Notes under the pieces: generated by a model
Seen by the model: the letters and a program-made list of their open reading frames with translations, nothing else
Told to the model about the DNA's origin: nothing
The model's database searches: none
Assembly: GCF_045277565.1 (NCBI RefSeq)
Contig: NZ_CP123584.1
Location: forward strand, 3,720,001-3,784,000
DNA length: 64,000 nt
Origin: Aliisedimentitalea scapharcae
Lineage (GTDB): Bacteria > Pseudomonadota > Alphaproteobacteria > Rhodobacterales > Rhodobacteraceae
Direction of reading: 5' to 3'
Made by a program: the position numbers and the translations under genes
Shown: piece after piece, positions 44,915 to 53,674 of the stretch
Layout: each line of letters begins with the position of its first letter
How positions within the stretch are numbered: the first letter of the stretch is position 1

Positions 44915-45373
44915 ATGATATTCACGTATGACACCGCCGTTCATCCCGATTGGATTGATTACAACGGACATATGAGAGATGCCTATTACGGACTGGTGTT
45001 CAGCCATGCCGGTGTTTCGCTGCAGAAACAGATTGGTATTGATGACGCCTATCGCGCCCAACATCAATGCACGGTGTACCTACTCGAAGATCACAAGTTT
45101 TTCCTGCGCGAGGTCCATGAGGGTGCTGCCCTGCATGTGGAGATGCGGGTCCTGGAGGTGGATGCGAAACGCTATCATTTGCACCTGCAAATGATCAGCG
45201 GCGGACAGGTGGTTGCGGTCTGCGAGTTCATGGAACTGCATGTGGCCCAGACCCCCAAGCCCCATGCCACCCCCATGCCAACGCATATTCTGGACCAGCT
45301 TCGGGACGCCAGGATTTCCGACACCGACCGCGCGGCCCTGTCCCACAGATCGCGACGGTTGTCGCTTGGCTGA
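44915..45373 (+). CDS. 4-hydroxybenzoyl-CoA-thioesterase-family (hot-dog) thioesterase
   Basis: 152 aa from ATG at 44915; ATG at 44900 is an alternative. The family active-site motif is DWIDYNGHMRDAYYG near residue 12, with hot-dog strands after it (FFLREVHEGAALHVEMRVLEVD). It resembles the thioesterase module tied to carnitine dehydrogenase and betainyl-CoA turnover in related bacteria, which would suit the betaine theme, but this is a guess. It is divergent from the IYD-like gene and 104 nt before the cysteine-synthase-like gene. Confidence 0.83.
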   Translation: MIFTYDTAVHPDWIDYNGHMRDAYYGLVFSHAGVSLQKQIGIDDAYRAQHQCTVYLLEDHKFFLREVHEGAALHVEMRVLEVDAKRYHLHLQMISGGQVVAVCEFMELHVAQTPKPHATPMPTHILDQLRDARISDTDRAALSHRSRRLSLG

Positions 45374-45477
45374 CACTGCCGGCGTTGCACTTGGCGGCAT
45401 CTGGTCGCACTCTGGGCCCTGAACCGGCGATTCCCGTCGGTGCGCAGTGCTCGCCCATCAGACAGAGGATTATTCAT

Positions 45478-46557
45478 ATGACCCAACAGGACAGTTTTCA
45501 AACCAAGGGCCGTGGGCAGCTGTACGCGAGCATCATAGACACTGTTGGTGACACCCCCGCGATCCGGATCAACCGGCTGGCTCCCGAAGGGATCGAGCTG
45601 TACGTCAAGGCCGAATTCTTCAACCCTGCCGCTTCGGTCAAGGATCGTCTGGCGCTGAGCATCATCGAAGACGCCGAGCGCAACGGCAGCCTCAAACCCG
45701 GCCAGACCGTGGTCGAGGCCACGTCGGGCAACACCGGTATCGGGCTCGCAATGGTTTGCGCGGCCAAGGGGTATCCGTTGGTGGTGACCATGGCCGAAAG
45801 TTTCTCAATCGAACGGCGCAAGCTGATGCGGATGTACGGGGCCAAGGTGGTGCTGACACCCAAGGCCGAAAAAGGCTTTGGCATGTATCGCAAAGCGGTT
45901 GAACTGGCCGAGGCCAACGGCTGGTTCCTGGCACGCCAATTCGAAACCGATGCCAATGCCAAAATCCATGAAAATACCACAGCTCGGGAAATCCTGGCCG
46001 ATTTTGACGGCAAGCGGCTGGATTACTGGGTGACGGGTTACGGTACAGGTGGCACCGCAACAGGGGTGTCGCGGGTCCTGCGCCGTGAGCGCCCCGAGAC
46101 CAAAATCGTGCTGTCCGAACCTGCCAACGCTCAGCTGATCGCCAGCGGCCATGTACAGGCCCGCACCGCCGATCATTCACCGAATGAAAGCCACCCGGCG
46201 TTTGAACCGCATCCGATCCAGGGTTGGACCCCCGATTTCATCCCGCATGTGCTGCAGGAATCCATCGACAACGGATATTATGACAGCCTGATCCCAGTCC
46301 CCGGCCCCGACGGCATTGTCTGGGCTCAGAAACTGGCCGTGAACGAAGGCATCCTGACCGGCATTTCCGGCGGGGCGACCTTTGCCGTGGCGATGCAGGT
46401 GGCGCAACAGGCGGAACCGGGTTCGGTTATCCTGTGCATGTTGCCCGACACTGGTGAACGGTATATGTCGACACCCCTGTTTGACGACATTCCCGCCGAT
46501 ATGACGGCGGACGAAGTGGCCCTGTCAAAATCTACACCGGGCTTTCAGATGGGCTGA
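45478..46557 (+). CDS. Cysteine-synthase-family PLP enzyme
   Basis: 359 aa from ATG at 45478, with AGAGGA upstream. A fold-type II PLP enzyme: K55 in NPAASVKDRLAL binds PLP, VVEATSGNTGIGLAM binds the substrate carboxylate, TGYGTGGTATGVSRVLR holds the phosphate, and GISGGATFAVAMQ follows. O-acetylserine sulfhydrylase (CysK) is the best match, at slightly greater length (usual 310-325 aa) due to a C-terminal extension with PLFDDIPADM. A role in cysteine synthesis is inferred. It is convergent with the amidase gene and adjoins it without a gap. Confidence 0.87.
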   Translation: MTQQDSFQTKGRGQLYASIIDTVGDTPAIRINRLAPEGIELYVKAEFFNPAASVKDRLALSIIEDAERNGSLKPGQTVVEATSGNTGIGLAMVCAAKGYPLVVTMAESFSIERRKLMRMYGAKVVLTPKAEKGFGMYRKAVELAEANGWFLARQFETDANAKIHENTTAREILADFDGKRLDYWVTGYGTGGTATGVSRVLRRERPETKIVLSEPANAQLIASGHVQARTADHSPNESHPAFEPHPIQGWTPDFIPHVLQESIDNGYYDSLIPVPGPDGIVWAQKLAVNEGILTGISGGATFAVAMQVAQQAEPGSVILCMLPDTGERYMSTPLFDDIPADMTADEVALSKSTPGFQMG

Positions 46558-47349
46558 TTACCCGACCCAAGGCAGGTTTTGCCGATCCTTGTGATAAGGC
46601 AGCCTGCTTTGGGCTCTGCCCACAGTTTCAGTTTCGATGAGCGCGCAGATCAGGCCTGGATCTTCCCCGGCCCGCGCCAAATCCGATCCATCGGGCGCTG
46701 CAATGCAACTGCCGCCGAAATAGTCCAGACCGTTTTCGCGGCCGCAGTGATTGGCATACGCCACATAGACCCCGTTTTCGAATGCCCGCGTCGGCACCAC
46801 CCGCTGAGAAACCACGCCCCACTGTGCACCCAGCGCTGTGGGCACGACGACCAAATGGGCACCTTGCATCGCCACATGCCGCAGGTTTTCCGGAAACTCC
46901 ACATCATAACAGACCAGAATCGCGATCTGCACACCATTGAGTTCAAACACCGTGCATTCGGCTCCGGGTTCAAAATGGTCGCCTTCAAACCCCGGTGGCA
47001 ATAGAAGTTTACGGTGATGGCCCACCACCTGCCCGGCGGCGTCGAAGCAGATGGCGCTGTTGAACAGATGTTCGCCCTGCCGTTCCGCGTACCCGTACAA
47101 AATGGCCAGCCCATGCCTGTGTGCTATGTCGGCGACCACCTTGGCAAAGGGACCATCGGGGGATTGAGCCGCATCGGACAAACCCTCGCCGATGTTATAG
47201 CCACATTGGAACAATTCAGGCAGAACCAACAGATCCAGCGGTCTCTCCTCCTGCCCTGCCAGCAGATCACGCAGCCAGGCCAACCGTGCCGCTGCCCCGG
47301 TCAGTTCACCGGGGCTTTGCGCGACGGCCAGATTCAATGAGGCGCTCAT
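46558..47349 (-). CDS. Carbon-nitrogen hydrolase (nitrilase family amidase)
   Basis: 263 aa. The catalytic triad is E45 (VLPELFQCGY), K114 (HHRKLLLPPGFEGDHFEPG, partly quoted as HHRKLLLPPG) and C147 (ILVCYDVEFPE), as in aliphatic amidases and N-carbamoyl hydrolases. The GYNIGEG and YANHCGRENGLDYFGGS stretches resemble R-specific and omega-amidases. It lies 4 nt after the creatinase-like gene and is cotranscribed with it, so the two probably act in sequence on a small amide or ureide. Confidence 0.88.
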   Translation of the reverse strand: MSASLNLAVAQSPGELTGAAARLAWLRDLLAGQEERPLDLLVLPELFQCGYNIGEGLSDAAQSPDGPFAKVVADIAHRHGLAILYGYAERQGEHLFNSAICFDAAGQVVGHHRKLLLPPGFEGDHFEPGAECTVFELNGVQIAILVCYDVEFPENLRHVAMQGAHLVVVPTALGAQWGVVSQRVVPTRAFENGVYVAYANHCGRENGLDYFGGSCIAAPDGSDLARAGEDPGLICALIETETVGRAQSRLPYHKDRQNLPWVG

Positions 47350-47353
47350 CAGG

Positions 47354-48511
47354 TCAATCCTTGCTTAGCAGGATTTCGCGGGGATATTGCGTGATATAGT
47401 CAACCCCGGTTTCGGTCACCACCACGGAATCCCCGATCCGCCCGGCCGTTACACCATCGACCGAAATCCCGCCATCCACGGCAAAGGTCATGCCCGGTTG
47501 CAACACGGTTTTGTCCCCGGCTTTCAGCTCGGGCGCCTCTAGGTAAGCCACGCCGATGGAACGCCCCGTGCGATAGCCTGTCTCATAGCCACGGTCGCGG
47601 TAGACCTCATTCGCGGCAGCCGCGACGTCCTCGGCCAGCACACCGGGGCGGATGGCGGCGATGGCCGCCTGTTGTGCCGCAATGGCCGCCTCCTGGCAGC
47701 GGCGATCTTGGTCGCGGACATCGCCAATGTGAAACATCCGGTCAAAGCCCAGTTTGTATTGTTTGAACTGCGCCATGTTGCAGAAGCAGAAATACACAGG
47801 GTCGAATTTCTCGAACTGTTTGACGCTGGCGCGGCGGTGCACCATCGAGGCATCCTTGCCGCTTTGCAGGATCTGCAAGTTGTGGATCATCGGAGACACA
47901 AAGCGGTCCCATCCCTTGTCGGTCAGAAAATCGGCGGCGCGGCGCGAACCGGCATCAATCACCGCCAGCGCGCTTTCGAATTCCCGTGCGCCTGCACGCA
48001 GGCTGTCATGCGCGGTGCCCATCATCGCGCCAGCGATCTGGCCTGCTTCCTTCATGACTTCGATTTCAAACGGGGTTTTGATCACCCGCATTGCGCCCAG
48101 AACCGGTGCGATGTCTTTCAGCGGCAGGCCAGGATATGTCTCGTCCAGGTGATTGCGCACAATGGCGGGAATGGTTGTCTTTTCCACCCAGATTTCGGAG
48201 GGTTTTTCGCCCAGAGCCCCGGCCAGAGCCCGGCCCCAGGTGCGTTGGCCCATGTCTTCCCAGACGCGCACATCTTCGACCCAGGTCATTTCCGCCACCA
48301 TTTCGGATTCCATCAGCGGCGTGATCACGATGGGGGCCTCTTCGACATCGACGACCAACATGGTTGGCCGGCCGAATTCAATGCCCAGATACCCCCAGAA
48401 CCCGGCCAGATAAGCGATTGAGCTTTCGTCGGTGAAAACCGCCTTGCGGATGCCTGTGTCCTTCATCCGGGCCTGAAGGTTCCGGGTTCTCTGTTTTGCC
48501 TGCTCCAACAT
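47354..48511 (-). CDS. M24-fold (pita-bread) protein, creatinase-like, lacking metal ligands
   Basis: 385 aa from ATG at 48511 (AAAAGG upstream; a GTG at 48520 is too close to that site). The N-terminal creatinase domain (VFTDESSIAYLAGFWGY, SFGRP-like FGRPTMLVVD) and C-terminal pita-bread domain are both present. The five metal residues of aminopeptidase P are not kept: the GHG histidine region reads YRTGRSIGVAY, the first glutamate region PGMTFAVDGG, the second GRIGDSVVV. Creatinase also lacks metal and hydrolyses C-N bonds through a histidine; H in SMVHRRAS is a candidate here. Pairing with a nitrilase-family amidase supports hydrolysis of a creatine-like or amide compound. Confidence 0.83.
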   Translation of the reverse strand: MLEQAKQRTRNLQARMKDTGIRKAVFTDESSIAYLAGFWGYLGIEFGRPTMLVVDVEEAPIVITPLMESEMVAEMTWVEDVRVWEDMGQRTWGRALAGALGEKPSEIWVEKTTIPAIVRNHLDETYPGLPLKDIAPVLGAMRVIKTPFEIEVMKEAGQIAGAMMGTAHDSLRAGAREFESALAVIDAGSRRAADFLTDKGWDRFVSPMIHNLQILQSGKDASMVHRRASVKQFEKFDPVYFCFCNMAQFKQYKLGFDRMFHIGDVRDQDRRCQEAAIAAQQAAIAAIRPGVLAEDVAAAANEVYRDRGYETGYRTGRSIGVAYLEAPELKAGDKTVLQPGMTFAVDGGISVDGVTAGRIGDSVVVTETGVDYITQYPREILLSKD

Positions 48512-48631
48512 GACGTGCACCTTTTCAATTGGGCTGGTGGCCGCGTGGTCGCGGCCATGGTGGTGGGTTTTCGACTCGGATTTGACGATATCGCCAGATC
48601 ATTTTCCGGCATAGCTGTACACAGGTGTGGC

Positions 48632-48650
48632 TGTAAATAGAATTTTTACA
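48632..48650. promoter_or_regulatory. Dyad TGTAAA-N7-TTTACA before gntR-like gene
   Basis: A 6-bp perfect inverted repeat spaced by 7 nt in the AT-rich divergent region between the creatinase-like operon and the GntR gene. It is a candidate GntR-type operator. Confidence 0.45.
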
Positions 48651-48756
48651 CCAGTATATTCAAATTTTGACCACCCATGCATACAGCATCAAAAATTTTC
48701 AAAGAAAACCGACTTCTCTTTCTCCGGCAGAGCGGATAAAATCGCCGCTCCCGAAC

Positions 48757-49449
48757 ATGGACAAGATCATGAATGTGACACCCACACAGATCCCCCAGGA
48801 CCTGAGACCCACCGTCGATGTGATCCAGGCCGAAATCCTAAAGCGCATCTGTTTTCTGGACTACCCGCCGGGGCGTCAGCTCAAAGAGGCAGATCTGGCG
48901 CAGGAATTCGGGGTCAGCCGCACGCCGGTGCGCGATGCGATCAGCCGGATCAAACATCTGGGGCTGGTCGAAACCCGCAATGGTGTGGGCACCGTGGTGG
49001 TGGCACTGCCCGATGACCAGATCCGCCATGTCTATGAAATGCGCCTGCATCTGGCGACCCTGATCGGAACCCTGTCGCCGCGAAAGATCACCGCCCCAGA
49101 TCGCCAGCGCGTCGAGGATCTGTTGGTCGAGGTCAAAGCCTTGGAGCAGGAGTTTGACCCACGCAGATATGTGGAACTGAACCATCGGCTGCACATTCTG
49201 GTGGTGGATCTGATCGGCAATACATCGCTGCAATCCTTCTGGTGGCAGACCTATTGCCAGGCGGCCAGCACCTGGCATCGCATTGCCAAGTTAACCGGCG
49301 CTGACGCAGCAACCGCTCTGGTGCGCGAAGTACAGGATTTGGTTCAGGCGATGGAACACGGCGACCTGTCAGCCGTCGGGTTTGTTCAACGTATTCATAT
49401 CGGGTACGGGTTTGACCGGATCCAAAAACACCTGCTGCATTCAGAGTAA
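48757..49449 (+). CDS. GntR-family (FCD) transcriptional regulator
   Basis: 230 aa from ATG at 48757; ATG at 48769 is possible. The winged HTH reads QLKEADLAQEFGVSRTPVRDAISRIKHLGLVE (in outline), the standard FadR/GntR form, followed by an all-helical FCD effector domain (LHLATLIGTL; YVELNHRLHILVVDL; HRI). D and H residues in the latter usually hold a metal that helps bind a carboxylate. It is divergent from the creatinase-like and amidase genes, which it probably controls. Confidence 0.9.
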   Translation: MDKIMNVTPTQIPQDLRPTVDVIQAEILKRICFLDYPPGRQLKEADLAQEFGVSRTPVRDAISRIKHLGLVETRNGVGTVVVALPDDQIRHVYEMRLHLATLIGTLSPRKITAPDRQRVEDLLVEVKALEQEFDPRRYVELNHRLHILVVDLIGNTSLQSFWWQTYCQAASTWHRIAKLTGADAATALVREVQDLVQAMEHGDLSAVGFVQRIHIGYGFDRIQKHLLHSE

Positions 49450-49481
49450 AACTCCGGCGGGTCGCCCCGCCGGATCAGAGA

Positions 49482-51446
49482 TCACTCCAGACCCAACGCC
49501 TGTTTCTTGCCACTGGCCCATCGGGTGACCAGATGATCCACCATCAACCCCATGAACGCCACGGCAAATCCGAGGACAAGCCCCTTGCCCACGTCGGTCG
49601 AAGACAGGGCGCGTTGCATTTCCTGCCCCAGATCCTGGGTGCCGATAAAGGCTGCGATGATCACCATGAACAGCGAAAACATCACCGATTGGTTCACCCC
49701 GATCATGATTGTCGGCAAGGCCATGGGCAGGCGCACCTTCCACAGGGTCTGCATCCTTGTGGCCCCCGACATGTCGGCGGCTTCGATCAATGTTTCTGGC
49801 ACTTGCTGCAGCCCTTCGATGGTATAGCGTATCAGCGGCACGGCGGCGAATAGCACCACGGCCCCGATGACAGCCACATCATTCACGCCAAACAGCATCA
49901 CGACCGGGATCAGATAGATAAAGCTGGGAAAGGTCTGAAGCGTATCGCAGATCAACAGCGCGCTGGCCGCGCGGCGTTTTGTGAACGACGCCCAGACCCC
50001 CAACGGAAAGCCCACCAAAGCCGCAATGATCACCGAGACCACGACCATATAGACGGTGATCATCGCCCGATCCCACCAGCCCGACATGGCGATCAGACCA
50101 AAGAACGCCAGGCAGATCAGCGCCGAACGCGCACCGCCAATGGCCCAACCAATTGCCGCCAGAGACATCAGCACCGCTGTATACGGCAACCACAGGAAAC
50201 CGTCCCGGATCGGGATCAGAACCCAGGTGATCAGGAACCAGCGCAACCATTGTGTCACCGGATCAATTGTCACGATGATCCAATCAGCCAGCGCATCGAC
50301 GGGTTTCGAAATGGTAAAGGCATCACGACGGCTAATCTGGTCCATCACCGGGAACACCTGGGCCAGTGCGAAACACAGCGCCGCCAACCCGGTGCCTATC
50401 AGTAAATATTTGTTGCGCATCGCAAAGGATGTGCCTTTTTCAAAATGCTCCGGCTGACGGGTGGCCCAGGCCTTGGTGCAGCGATCCAGCATCACGGCCA
50501 GAAGAACGATGGTCACACCGATTTCAAACGACCGCCCGATTTTCAGCGCCTGCAGCAGTTGCAACAGCTTTTGTCCCAGTCCGGGCATCCCGATGAACGA
50601 GGCCAGAACCACCATCGCCAGACATTGCATGATAACCTGGTTCACGCCGACCAGAATTTCGGTCCGTGCCGTTGGAATCCGAACATGACGCAGCAATTGC
50701 CAACGCGTTGCGCCACACATGTGACCGCTTTCGATGACTTCGTCCGGGACCTTGCGCAGACCCAGAATGGTCATGCGGATCATGGGTGGGACGGAAAAGA
50801 TGATGGTGACGATGGCGCCGGCCTTGGGGCCGACACCAATGAACACCACCACCGGAATCATATAGGCAAAATGCGGCAGGCTTTGCGCGATGTTCAGCAT
50901 CGGGTTCAGCACCCGTTCGAACCGGCGCGACTTCCACCCCCAGATACCCATCAACAGCCCGAACAGGATCGAAAACGGGGCAGCCACGACGATCACCGAC
51001 AGGGTTTCCATTGACCATTTCCACTGCCCCATCACCGCGATCCAAACGAATGTGCCCCCGGTCAACAGCGACAGACGCCACCCCTGCAACGCATAGCCGA
51101 TGACAAAACCGATACTGGCAATCACGGTCCATGGGATCGGGCCAACACGCGGCCAGCGGTTTTTGCCGTACAGCAGATTGGCGGTTACATCCAACAACCA
51201 CTCGACACCTGCGGCAAAGGCCCGTGTCACCTGCATCAGCCCCAGATCATCGCGCAGAAAATTGAAGAGGGCGTTGATCCAGTCGGCAAAAGGCCAGACC
51301 AACCAGTCTGGAGGGCGCACCAGCCCAGCGGGCAAGAGGTTTTTTCCCAACAGCAACACAACGGCTGCAACCAACATGGCTGCGGCCACCCGTTGCGGGG
51401 TCCATTGCAGGTCCGGTTCCGCCAGGTTCAAGGCACGATCGCTCAT
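49482..51446 (-). CDS. Betaine/TMAO-type ABC permease 2, tandem double-length
   Basis: 654 aa with two fused permease modules; EAA loops near residues 240 (VIESGHMCGATRWQLLRHV) and 552 (LIEAADMSGATRMQTLWKV), each followed by GVNQ. It is a paralogue of the permease at 36690. It overlaps the ATPase stop by 4 nt and ends the leftward operon (binding protein, ATPase, permease). Its torR neighbour and tor boxes point to TMAO or a similar amine oxide as cargo, as in the TmoXWV importer of Ruegeria; this is inferred from context. Confidence 0.91.
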   Translation of the reverse strand: MSDRALNLAEPDLQWTPQRVAAAMLVAAVVLLLGKNLLPAGLVRPPDWLVWPFADWINALFNFLRDDLGLMQVTRAFAAGVEWLLDVTANLLYGKNRWPRVGPIPWTVIASIGFVIGYALQGWRLSLLTGGTFVWIAVMGQWKWSMETLSVIVVAAPFSILFGLLMGIWGWKSRRFERVLNPMLNIAQSLPHFAYMIPVVVFIGVGPKAGAIVTIIFSVPPMIRMTILGLRKVPDEVIESGHMCGATRWQLLRHVRIPTARTEILVGVNQVIMQCLAMVVLASFIGMPGLGQKLLQLLQALKIGRSFEIGVTIVLLAVMLDRCTKAWATRQPEHFEKGTSFAMRNKYLLIGTGLAALCFALAQVFPVMDQISRRDAFTISKPVDALADWIIVTIDPVTQWLRWFLITWVLIPIRDGFLWLPYTAVLMSLAAIGWAIGGARSALICLAFFGLIAMSGWWDRAMITVYMVVVSVIIAALVGFPLGVWASFTKRRAASALLICDTLQTFPSFIYLIPVVMLFGVNDVAVIGAVVLFAAVPLIRYTIEGLQQVPETLIEAADMSGATRMQTLWKVRLPMALPTIMIGVNQSVMFSLFMVIIAAFIGTQDLGQEMQRALSSTDVGKGLVLGFAVAFMGLMVDHLVTRWASGKKQALGLE

Positions 51447-52468
51447 GCCGCGTCCCCCAGCAGCACGTCCAGCGCCTTTTGGCGGCTTAGGCTGCCAATT
51501 ATTGCGCCATCCCTTCCCGACACGGGCAAATAATCCCGACTGTCATTAACCAACAGCCGCGCCAGCTCCAGGATCGTTTTATCCCCGGAAATAGCATCCC
51601 CCGTCAGCATGTGCCCATTGACCGGCTGCACCATGCCCTTGGCATGAACCACACGGGCCTTGTCGATTTCTTCGGTGAATTTTGCCACATATTCGGTGGC
51701 CGGATTCAGCACGATCTGATCCGGGGTGTCGCATTGTTCAACGACACCGTCCTTCATGATGGCAATCCGGTCGGCCAGGCGCAGGGCTTCGTCAAAATCA
51801 TGGGTGATAAAGACGATGGTCTTGCCCAGCATTTCCTGCAAGCGCAGGAATTCGTCCTGCATTTCGCGCCGGATCAGCGGGTCCAGCGCGGAAAACGGCT
51901 CATCCAGAAACCAGATATCCGGTTCAATCGCCAGGCTGCGGGCAATGCCGACGCGCTGTTGCTGACCACCGGACAATTCGCGGGGGAAATAATCCTCGCG
52001 TCCGGCGAGCCCCACCAGTTCGACCACCTCCATGGCGCGGGCGCGGCGTTCATGACGATCCTGCCCCCGCATTTCCAGCGGAAAGGCCACATTGTCCAAC
52101 ACGGTGCGGTGCGGCAACAGGCCAAAGCTTTGGAAGACCATGCCCATCTTGTTGCGGCGCAGGTCGATCAATTCCCGTTCGCTCATGTCGCCGATGTTTT
52201 CACCCTCGACCTTCACCTCGCCGCCGGTGATGTCGATCAGACGGGACAGACAGCGCACAAAGGTCGACTTCCCCGACCCCGACAATCCCATGATCACCAA
52301 CATTTCGCCCTTGGAGATATCCAGCGTCACGTCGCGCACAGCCGCGATATACCCCGCCTGACGGATGTCATCAAAGCTGGGGTTGCCAGTCAGCGATGAC
52401 AGGTATTTTTCGGGCTGGGCCCCAAACAGTTTCCAGACGTTTTTGCAGGAGATTACGGGCGCGGTCAT
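51443..52468 (-). CDS. Betaine/TMAO-type ABC transporter ATP-binding protein 2
   Basis: 341 aa from ATG at 52468. It shares the family prefix CKNVWKLFGAQPEKYL, Walker A GLSGSGKST (61-69), signature LSGGQQQR, Walker B IWFLDEPFSALDP and THDFDEALRLADR with the ATPase at 35671, and has a C-terminal CBS-like portion (GAIIGSLSRQKAL). It is the middle gene of importer 2. Confidence 0.93.
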   Translation of the reverse strand: MTAPVISCKNVWKLFGAQPEKYLSSLTGNPSFDDIRQAGYIAAVRDVTLDISKGEMLVIMGLSGSGKSTFVRCLSRLIDITGGEVKVEGENIGDMSERELIDLRRNKMGMVFQSFGLLPHRTVLDNVAFPLEMRGQDRHERRARAMEVVELVGLAGREDYFPRELSGGQQQRVGIARSLAIEPDIWFLDEPFSALDPLIRREMQDEFLRLQEMLGKTIVFITHDFDEALRLADRIAIMKDGVVEQCDTPDQIVLNPATEYVAKFTEEIDKARVVHAKGMVQPVNGHMLTGDAISGDKTILELARLLVNDSRDYLPVSGRDGAIIGSLSRQKALDVLLGDAA

Positions 52469-52495
52469 GGTCTTTCTTTCTTTTGATGTCAAAGA

Positions 52496-52520
52496 GCCGG
52501 GGCAGAAGATCCGCCCCGGT
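52496..52520 (-). terminator. Intercistronic hairpin after betaine-type binding protein 2
   Basis: CCGGGGC/GCCCCGG 7-bp stem (52497-52503 with 52513-52519) with a 9-nt loop, in the 76-nt gap after the binding-protein stop. It parallels the hairpin at 35560 in importer 1 and probably sets the ratio of binding protein to membrane parts. Confidence 0.55.
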
Positions 52521-52544
52521 TCCAAAGGTTGAAAAGTGGCGGGT

Positions 52545-53489
52545 TTAGTTGGTCCAGGACTGCCAGGTGCCCTGATTGGCCTCCAACCATTCGGTCGCCG
52601 CGTCCTCGGGCTCCATCTCGTCGATATCAACCAGCTTGGCCATTTCGGCGATCTGTGGGTTGGTAAAGCTGATCTGGGTCAGCGCCTCGTAGGCCGCAGG
52701 CCATTTGTCCTTCATCCCGTCCCAGGCCGCTTTTTTCAGATAGCCGTTGGCAGGGTTGCCACAGTCATATGTCGCATCCGGGTTCGGACCCACCGACGCG
52801 TCGGTGTCACAGCCATCAACCCAAGTGGGGAATTCGACGAATTCACCGGGCCAGACGGCTTCGGCAAAATTCGGCGTCCAGTTAAAGATAACCACCGGGC
52901 GCTTGGTCTTTTCCGCCGCGGCCACTTCGGCCCACAATGCAGAAGCCGAGCCCGCATTGACCACGGTAAAATTCATGCCCAGCGCTTCGACACGTTCTGC
53001 ATCATGCTTGAGCCAGTCAACCGGACCGCCCAGAAATCTGCCCTTGTCCCCGGTTTCCGGAGTCGCAAATTCAGCGGCACAGCTGTTGAGCGCCTCCCAG
53101 CTGGGCAGGCCTGGACAGGCGTCCTTGGTCCAGGCGGGATACCACCAATCTTCGCGCGTGACGGCATTGTGGTCACCTGCATCATGCAGACCGCCCTTGG
53201 CCACCGCTTCATTGAACGACTTGCCAAAAGCGCCTTCCCACACTTCGAGTTCGAGCGTGACATCGCCCAGACGCACGGATTCATAAACCGCCTGGCTGTC
53301 GGTCGAAACATATTCGACGTTGTTGCCCATGGATTCGAAAATCTGACCGACCACATGGCTCATCACGATCTGGCTGGACCAGTTGTGGGTTGGAATGATG
53401 ATCGGATCGGATGAATCCGCCGCCATCGCCATTGGTGCCGCCAATGCCAGCGACGCTGCGCCAATCATCATCTGAAACTTAAACTTCAT
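52545..53489 (-). CDS. Betaine/TMAO-type (OpuAC family) ABC substrate-binding protein 2
   Basis: 314 aa with a Sec signal (cleavage after APMAMAA, about residue 24) and an AGGGAGG ribosome site. Mature OpuAC fold with IIIPTHNWSSQIVMSHV, LELEVWEGAFG, REDWWYPAWTKDACPG and VIFNWTPNFAEAV; the tryptophans suit a trimethylammonium or amine-oxide cage. It is first in the importer 2 operon, transcribed leftward from a promoter region that holds two tor boxes and is shared with torR. TMAO-binding TmoX of Ruegeria is in the same family, so this may be its orthologue; glycine betaine or choline are alternatives. Confidence 0.9.
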   Translation of the reverse strand: MKFKFQMMIGAASLALAAPMAMAADSSDPIIIPTHNWSSQIVMSHVVGQIFESMGNNVEYVSTDSQAVYESVRLGDVTLELEVWEGAFGKSFNEAVAKGGLHDAGDHNAVTREDWWYPAWTKDACPGLPSWEALNSCAAEFATPETGDKGRFLGGPVDWLKHDAERVEALGMNFTVVNAGSASALWAEVAAAEKTKRPVVIFNWTPNFAEAVWPGEFVEFPTWVDGCDTDASVGPNPDATYDCGNPANGYLKKAAWDGMKDKWPAAYEALTQISFTNPQIAEMAKLVDIDEMEPEDAATEWLEANQGTWQSWTN

Positions 53490-53581
53490 GAGGACCTCCC
53501 TGTTGTCCCAAACCCCGTTTTTTTTGCCGGGGATGTTGGTTGTCGAAAGCGCTGCTTTCTGCGGATCAGGCTAGGTGTGGG

Positions 53582-53613
53582 ATATGAACAGGTCAGCCCG
53601 ATGTGATGAACAG
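53582..53613. promoter_or_regulatory. Two tor boxes (TorR binding sites)
   Basis: ATATGAACAG at 53582 is the exact reverse complement of the enterobacterial tor box CTGTTCATAT; TGATGAACAG at 53604 matches 8 of 10 and is offset by 22 nt, two helical turns. They lie 93 nt before the importer 2 binding-protein start and 62 nt before torR. Nearby TTGTTAA direct repeats (53625 and 53635) may belong to the torR promoter. Confidence 0.7.
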
Positions 53614-53674
53614 GGTGGTCAATGTTGTTAAAAATTGTTAACAGATCGGGCATTCGCGGGGAGAAACAACATCC

